From JALEFZ01 sp039817415 (GTDB taxonomy: Bacteria > Bacteroidota > Bacteroidia > J057), in contig JBCBVV010000013.1 of assembly GCA_039817415.1 (NCBI GenBank), positions 92,015 through 156,014 of the forward strand: DNA of 64,000 nt, in the 5' to 3' direction. Numbering within the stretch: position 1 is the first letter of the stretch; every line of letters begins with the position of its first letter. This document shows, one piece after another, positions 61,817 through 64,000 of this stretch. Below the pieces are notes generated by a model. The model was not told the origin of the DNA. It worked only from the letters and a program-made list of their open reading frames with translations, and searched no databases. The translations under genes were made by a program, and so were the position numbers.

Positions 61817-63550
61817 TTAGTGGAATAATTTGTTGTACGATGGATATTGTAAAATTTCTTCTGGCTTGCCTACTGCTTCTACCTTTCCGCCGCGCATCAT
61901 GATAATCTTATCACAAACGTTGGCAAAAGATCTTTCAGAGGAAACCGCAACAACAGTCTCTAGCTCCTTAGATGTCAGGAAGCGACAAATTCTTCCTCGT
62001 TCACCGGGATTCCATATGGTCAGGAAGTCATCCATAAGCAATAAACCTGGTCTTTTGACGATGCATCGAGCCAGAATCATTTTCTTTTTGATGCTAAAGG
62101 GGATTAATGGACTTTCTGGGGTTATATTGGAATTCAATCCGTCGGGAAGTGAATTGACAAATTCTAGCAAGCCCACAGATTCAATTGCCCATTCTATATC
62201 TTTAAAAGGAATTTCCTCATTCCCCATGGTAATGTTTTCCATAATGGTTCCCTTGAAGAGATTTTTCTGGGACAAACAGTCTCCGATATTGGCTCTTAGG
62301 TCCTGTATGCCAAGGTTTTTCAAGTGAATACCATTGTAGCTCAGTGTGCCTGTATAATTGGTATAAAGACCTGATATCAAATTGAGCATCATAGTCTTGC
62401 CCGAGCCATTTTCCCCGTTTATACAGACCTTTTCGTGCGGCAGAATATGGAGGTCAACATTTTGTAAGGAAGGTGTGGTGTTTCCAGGGAAAGTAAAACT
62501 AACATCTCTGAACCCTACTGACATGGCTCTGTCCATCTCAAGATTCTTGAAACCAGCTCCCTCTCCATTTTCTAATGGGATATCGGTAACCTTACCTAGT
62601 TTCTCTACTGCTGTCAAGACATCGTAGATGGTTTCCATATTAAGGACCACTTTCTCCACCGAGCCTATGATCTGAATAATGATGATCTCTGAGGCTACAA
62701 ACTGCCCTACATTCAGTTGTTGATCAATCAGTAGCAAACTACCTAGGATAAGAAGACCTGCGGTTACAACGGTCTTAAAGAGAATGATCCAGCCAAACTG
62801 AAATACCAACACTCGGAAGTGCTGCTTTCTAGCTTGTAAATATTTTTTTACGAAAGAGTCGGTCTTCTTCATGGCAAGAGTGGACTTTCCTGCCATTTTG
62901 AATGACCCAAGGGTTCGAGCTACCTCTTCCAACCAGTATACCACCTTGTACTTGAAATCCGATTCCTTTAGACTTGTTTCAAGCCCTCTTGGTCCTGATA
63001 ATCTGAAAATCAAAAACAGAATCAGGATAATGATAGATCCAAAAATGATGAATAGGGGATGATAGAACGAAAGGACTAGGAGACCGAATAAAATTTGTAA
63101 GGAGGCGGTCGACAGGTCAATGAGAATTTTGGGAAGCCCCTTTTGCAATGTTAGGGTATCAAAAAACCTATTAACGAGTTCTGGTGGATATTTCCCAATC
63201 AACGCGTCCATTCTTAGCTTAGGCAAACGGAAGGCAAATTCCATAGAAGAACGGACAAATATTTTTTGCTGAATAGACTCCGTAAGTGATATCTGCATAA
63301 GCTGCAAAACTCCCAATAGCAATGTGCCGAGCGTTACAACTGCGGTTAGGATTAGCCAAGATGACGAAATCTGATTGGCTAATGCCAAAGAAATTACGGC
63401 TTGTATCCCAAGCGGTAATGAAAGATAGATGATCCCGCCAAAAATGGCATAAAGATAAATGTGTGAGATTTCCTTTTTATCAACCGCCAACAGTCTGAGA
63501 AACCTTGCCAGCGGCCTCCCTTTCAAGTCAGTTTGAAGAATAGAATCCAT
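61817..63550 (-). CDS. ABC exporter (membrane plus ATPase domain) with degenerate ATPase motifs
   Basis: The ~577-residue protein has six membrane helices in the first ~330 residues and a nucleotide-binding domain after them; there is no C39 peptidase domain. Walker A is intact (GENGSGKTM) and the Q-loop is present (LSQKNLFKGT). The LSGGQ signature is replaced (IPFSIKKKM), Walker B ends MDDF in place of DEP, and the H-loop His is missing (AVSSERSF). With HlyD and TolC it makes a type I secretion-like system, but ATP hydrolysis may be weak or absent. I start at 63550 (MDSILQTDL); the frame is open to 63625, which would cover the operator. Confidence 0.88.
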   Translation of the reverse strand: MDSILQTDLKGRPLARFLRLLAVDKKEISHIYLYAIFGGIIYLSLPLGIQAVISLALANQISSSWLILTAVVTLGTLLLGVLQLMQISLTESIQQKIFVRSSMEFAFRLPKLRMDALIGKYPPELVNRFFDTLTLQKGLPKILIDLSTASLQILFGLLVLSFYHPLFIIFGSIIILILFLIFRLSGPRGLETSLKESDFKYKVVYWLEEVARTLGSFKMAGKSTLAMKKTDSFVKKYLQARKQHFRVLVFQFGWIILFKTVVTAGLLILGSLLLIDQQLNVGQFVASEIIIIQIIGSVEKVVLNMETIYDVLTAVEKLGKVTDIPLENGEGAGFKNLEMDRAMSVGFRDVSFTFPGNTTPSLQNVDLHILPHEKVCINGENGSGKTMMLNLISGLYTNYTGTLSYNGIHLKNLGIQDLRANIGDCLSQKNLFKGTIMENITMGNEEIPFKDIEWAIESVGLLEFVNSLPDGLNSNITPESPLIPFSIKKKMILARCIVKRPGLLLMDDFLTIWNPGERGRICRFLTSKELETVVAVSSERSFANVCDKIIMMRGGKVEAVGKPEEILQYPSYNKLFH

Positions 63551-63580
63551 TTCGTAAGTTTTATAACAACTTTTGTAAAT

Positions 63581-63616
63581 AATAGTATTACTATTATACC
63601 CGTGTATAATACTATT
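63581..63616. promoter_or_regulatory. Palindromic operator between exporter and TetR gene
   Basis: AATAGTA-T-TACTATT (63581-63595) is a perfect 7-1-7 palindrome. A third half-site TACTATT lies at 63610-63616, and TATTATA (63592-63598) mirrors TATAATA (63605-63611). The set lies midway between the divergent starts at 63550 and 63641, as expected for a TetR-family operator. Confidence 0.7.
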
Positions 63617-63640
63617 AAGAGCCAATTTGGTTTCAGAAAT

Positions 63641-64000
63641 ATGAACCTAAGAATTGAAATCAGTCAGAAACTTTTCCAAAAAGATCCCAATAGTTCAGAT
63701 TTGGGTAAAAAAATTGTGAGTACAGCAATTTGCCTGATCGACTCTATGGGGCTAGAATCCTTCACATTCAAGAAGTTAGCAAATGAAATCTCTTCTACGG
63801 AGGCTTCTATCTACAGATATTTCGAGAATAAGCATAAGTTGCTGATTTATATCATTTCATGGTATTGGAACTGGCTTTCGTATCGATTAAGGATTGAAAC
63901 CCATAGAATTACCTCACCGGTTGAAAAGCTAGATATAGCCATAGAGATATTTTGTCATAAACTTGACCCAATTGATATTCCTGATTCACTTGATCTCAAC
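63641..64000 (+). CDS. TetR/AcrR family regulator (3' end outside window)
   Basis: The frame is open from the ATG at 63641 to the window end (120 residues visible). Residues ~20-67 form a TetR-type helix-turn-helix: IVSTAICLIDSMGLESFTFK, then LANEISSTEASIYRYFENKH with the usual YRYF recognition-helix end. The part beyond is the start of the ligand-binding domain, rich in Trp and Tyr. It is divergent from the ABC-HlyD-TolC operon with a palindromic operator between them, so it probably represses both itself and the exporter. Confidence 0.9.
   Translation, partial: MNLRIEISQKLFQKDPNSSDLGKKIVSTAICLIDSMGLESFTFKKLANEISSTEASIYRYFENKHKLLIYIISWYWNWLSYRLRIETHRITSPVEKLDIAIEIFCHKLDPIDIPDSLDLN

Noticed and set aside
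1..64000. Mobile elements, phage genes, tRNA or rRNA genes
   Set aside because: I saw no transposase, integrase or phage structural frames, no terminal inverted repeats with target duplications, and no tRNA- or rRNA-like sequences.

Overview
The window looks like chromosomal core DNA of a Bacteroidota bacterium, probably a free-living member of the Cytophagales or a close relative. The evidence is the fused lpxC-fabZ gene, type IX secretion (T9SS) sorting domains at the C-termini of secreted proteins, the two-anchor N-terminal domain on a BatA-like von Willebrand protein, a DUF2795 micro-protein typical of the phylum, OmpA proteins with thrombospondin type 3 repeats, and mostly weak Shine-Dalgarno signals. 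I saw no rRNA, tRNA, insertion sequence, prophage or CRISPR array. The order-level placement is inference.

Layout. 1-2034 (+): tail of ychF, a hotdog thioesterase and a YihY/BrkB membrane protein. 2098-4025 (-): an Fe-S type CysH reductase and a ThiF/MoeB-rhodanese protein. 4235-9563: a small Lys-rich membrane protein (+), two paralogous OmpA proteins, a lipoprotein and an esterase (all -). 9722-13359: YjbQ (-) divergent from a stand-alone acyl carrier protein (+), then DUF1853, a DUF218 protein and an M20 dipeptidase (-). 13562-13795 (+): a small two-helix membrane protein. 13885-21505 (-): an orphan ABC ATPase, then, across a terminator, a run made of a BatA-like protein, a degenerate dihydroorotase, lpxD, lpxC-fabZ and lpxA (lipid A and fatty-acid synthesis). 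21735-25336: DUF2795 plus an ABC ATPase (+), MeaB and a lipoprotein (-), a YqiA-type hydrolase and a membrane-anchored protein (+). 25807-27542 (+): dnaA and a 52-residue lipoprotein. 27547-30239 (-): two T9SS-exported proteins. 30439-38101: an unrecognised helical protein (+), a trehalose synthase/phosphatase fusion (-), an Mpl-like Mur ligase (+), a CBS protein, a NUDIX hydrolase and a lipoprotein (-). 38102-38552: a structured non-coding stretch ending in a strong terminator. 38553-52819: acetyltransferases, a catalytically degenerate GH2 protein, FG-GAP, GH97 and GH5 proteins, a lytic transglycosylase, an acyltransferase and a methyltransferase. 52884-53956 (-): a small membrane protein, thioredoxin and a rhodanese lipoprotein. 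54210-58895 (+): a 1561-residue protein built of DUF1508-like repeats, one membrane helix, SHOCT-like helical repeats and an OmpA domain. 58968-64000: a TolC-HlyD-ABC exporter operon (-) divergent from a TetR regulator (+), with a clear palindromic operator between them.

Much of the window is concerned with the envelope: lipid A synthesis, peptidoglycan recycling and cleavage, OmpA-type wall anchors, lipoproteins, T9SS cargo and a tripartite exporter. The items most worth a second look are the giant DUF1508/OmpA protein, the structured RNA or attenuator at 38220-38518, the LpxA with an internal duplication of its left-handed helix, the exporter whose ATPase has lost its signature and H-loop residues, and several enzymes that keep their fold but lack catalytic residues.
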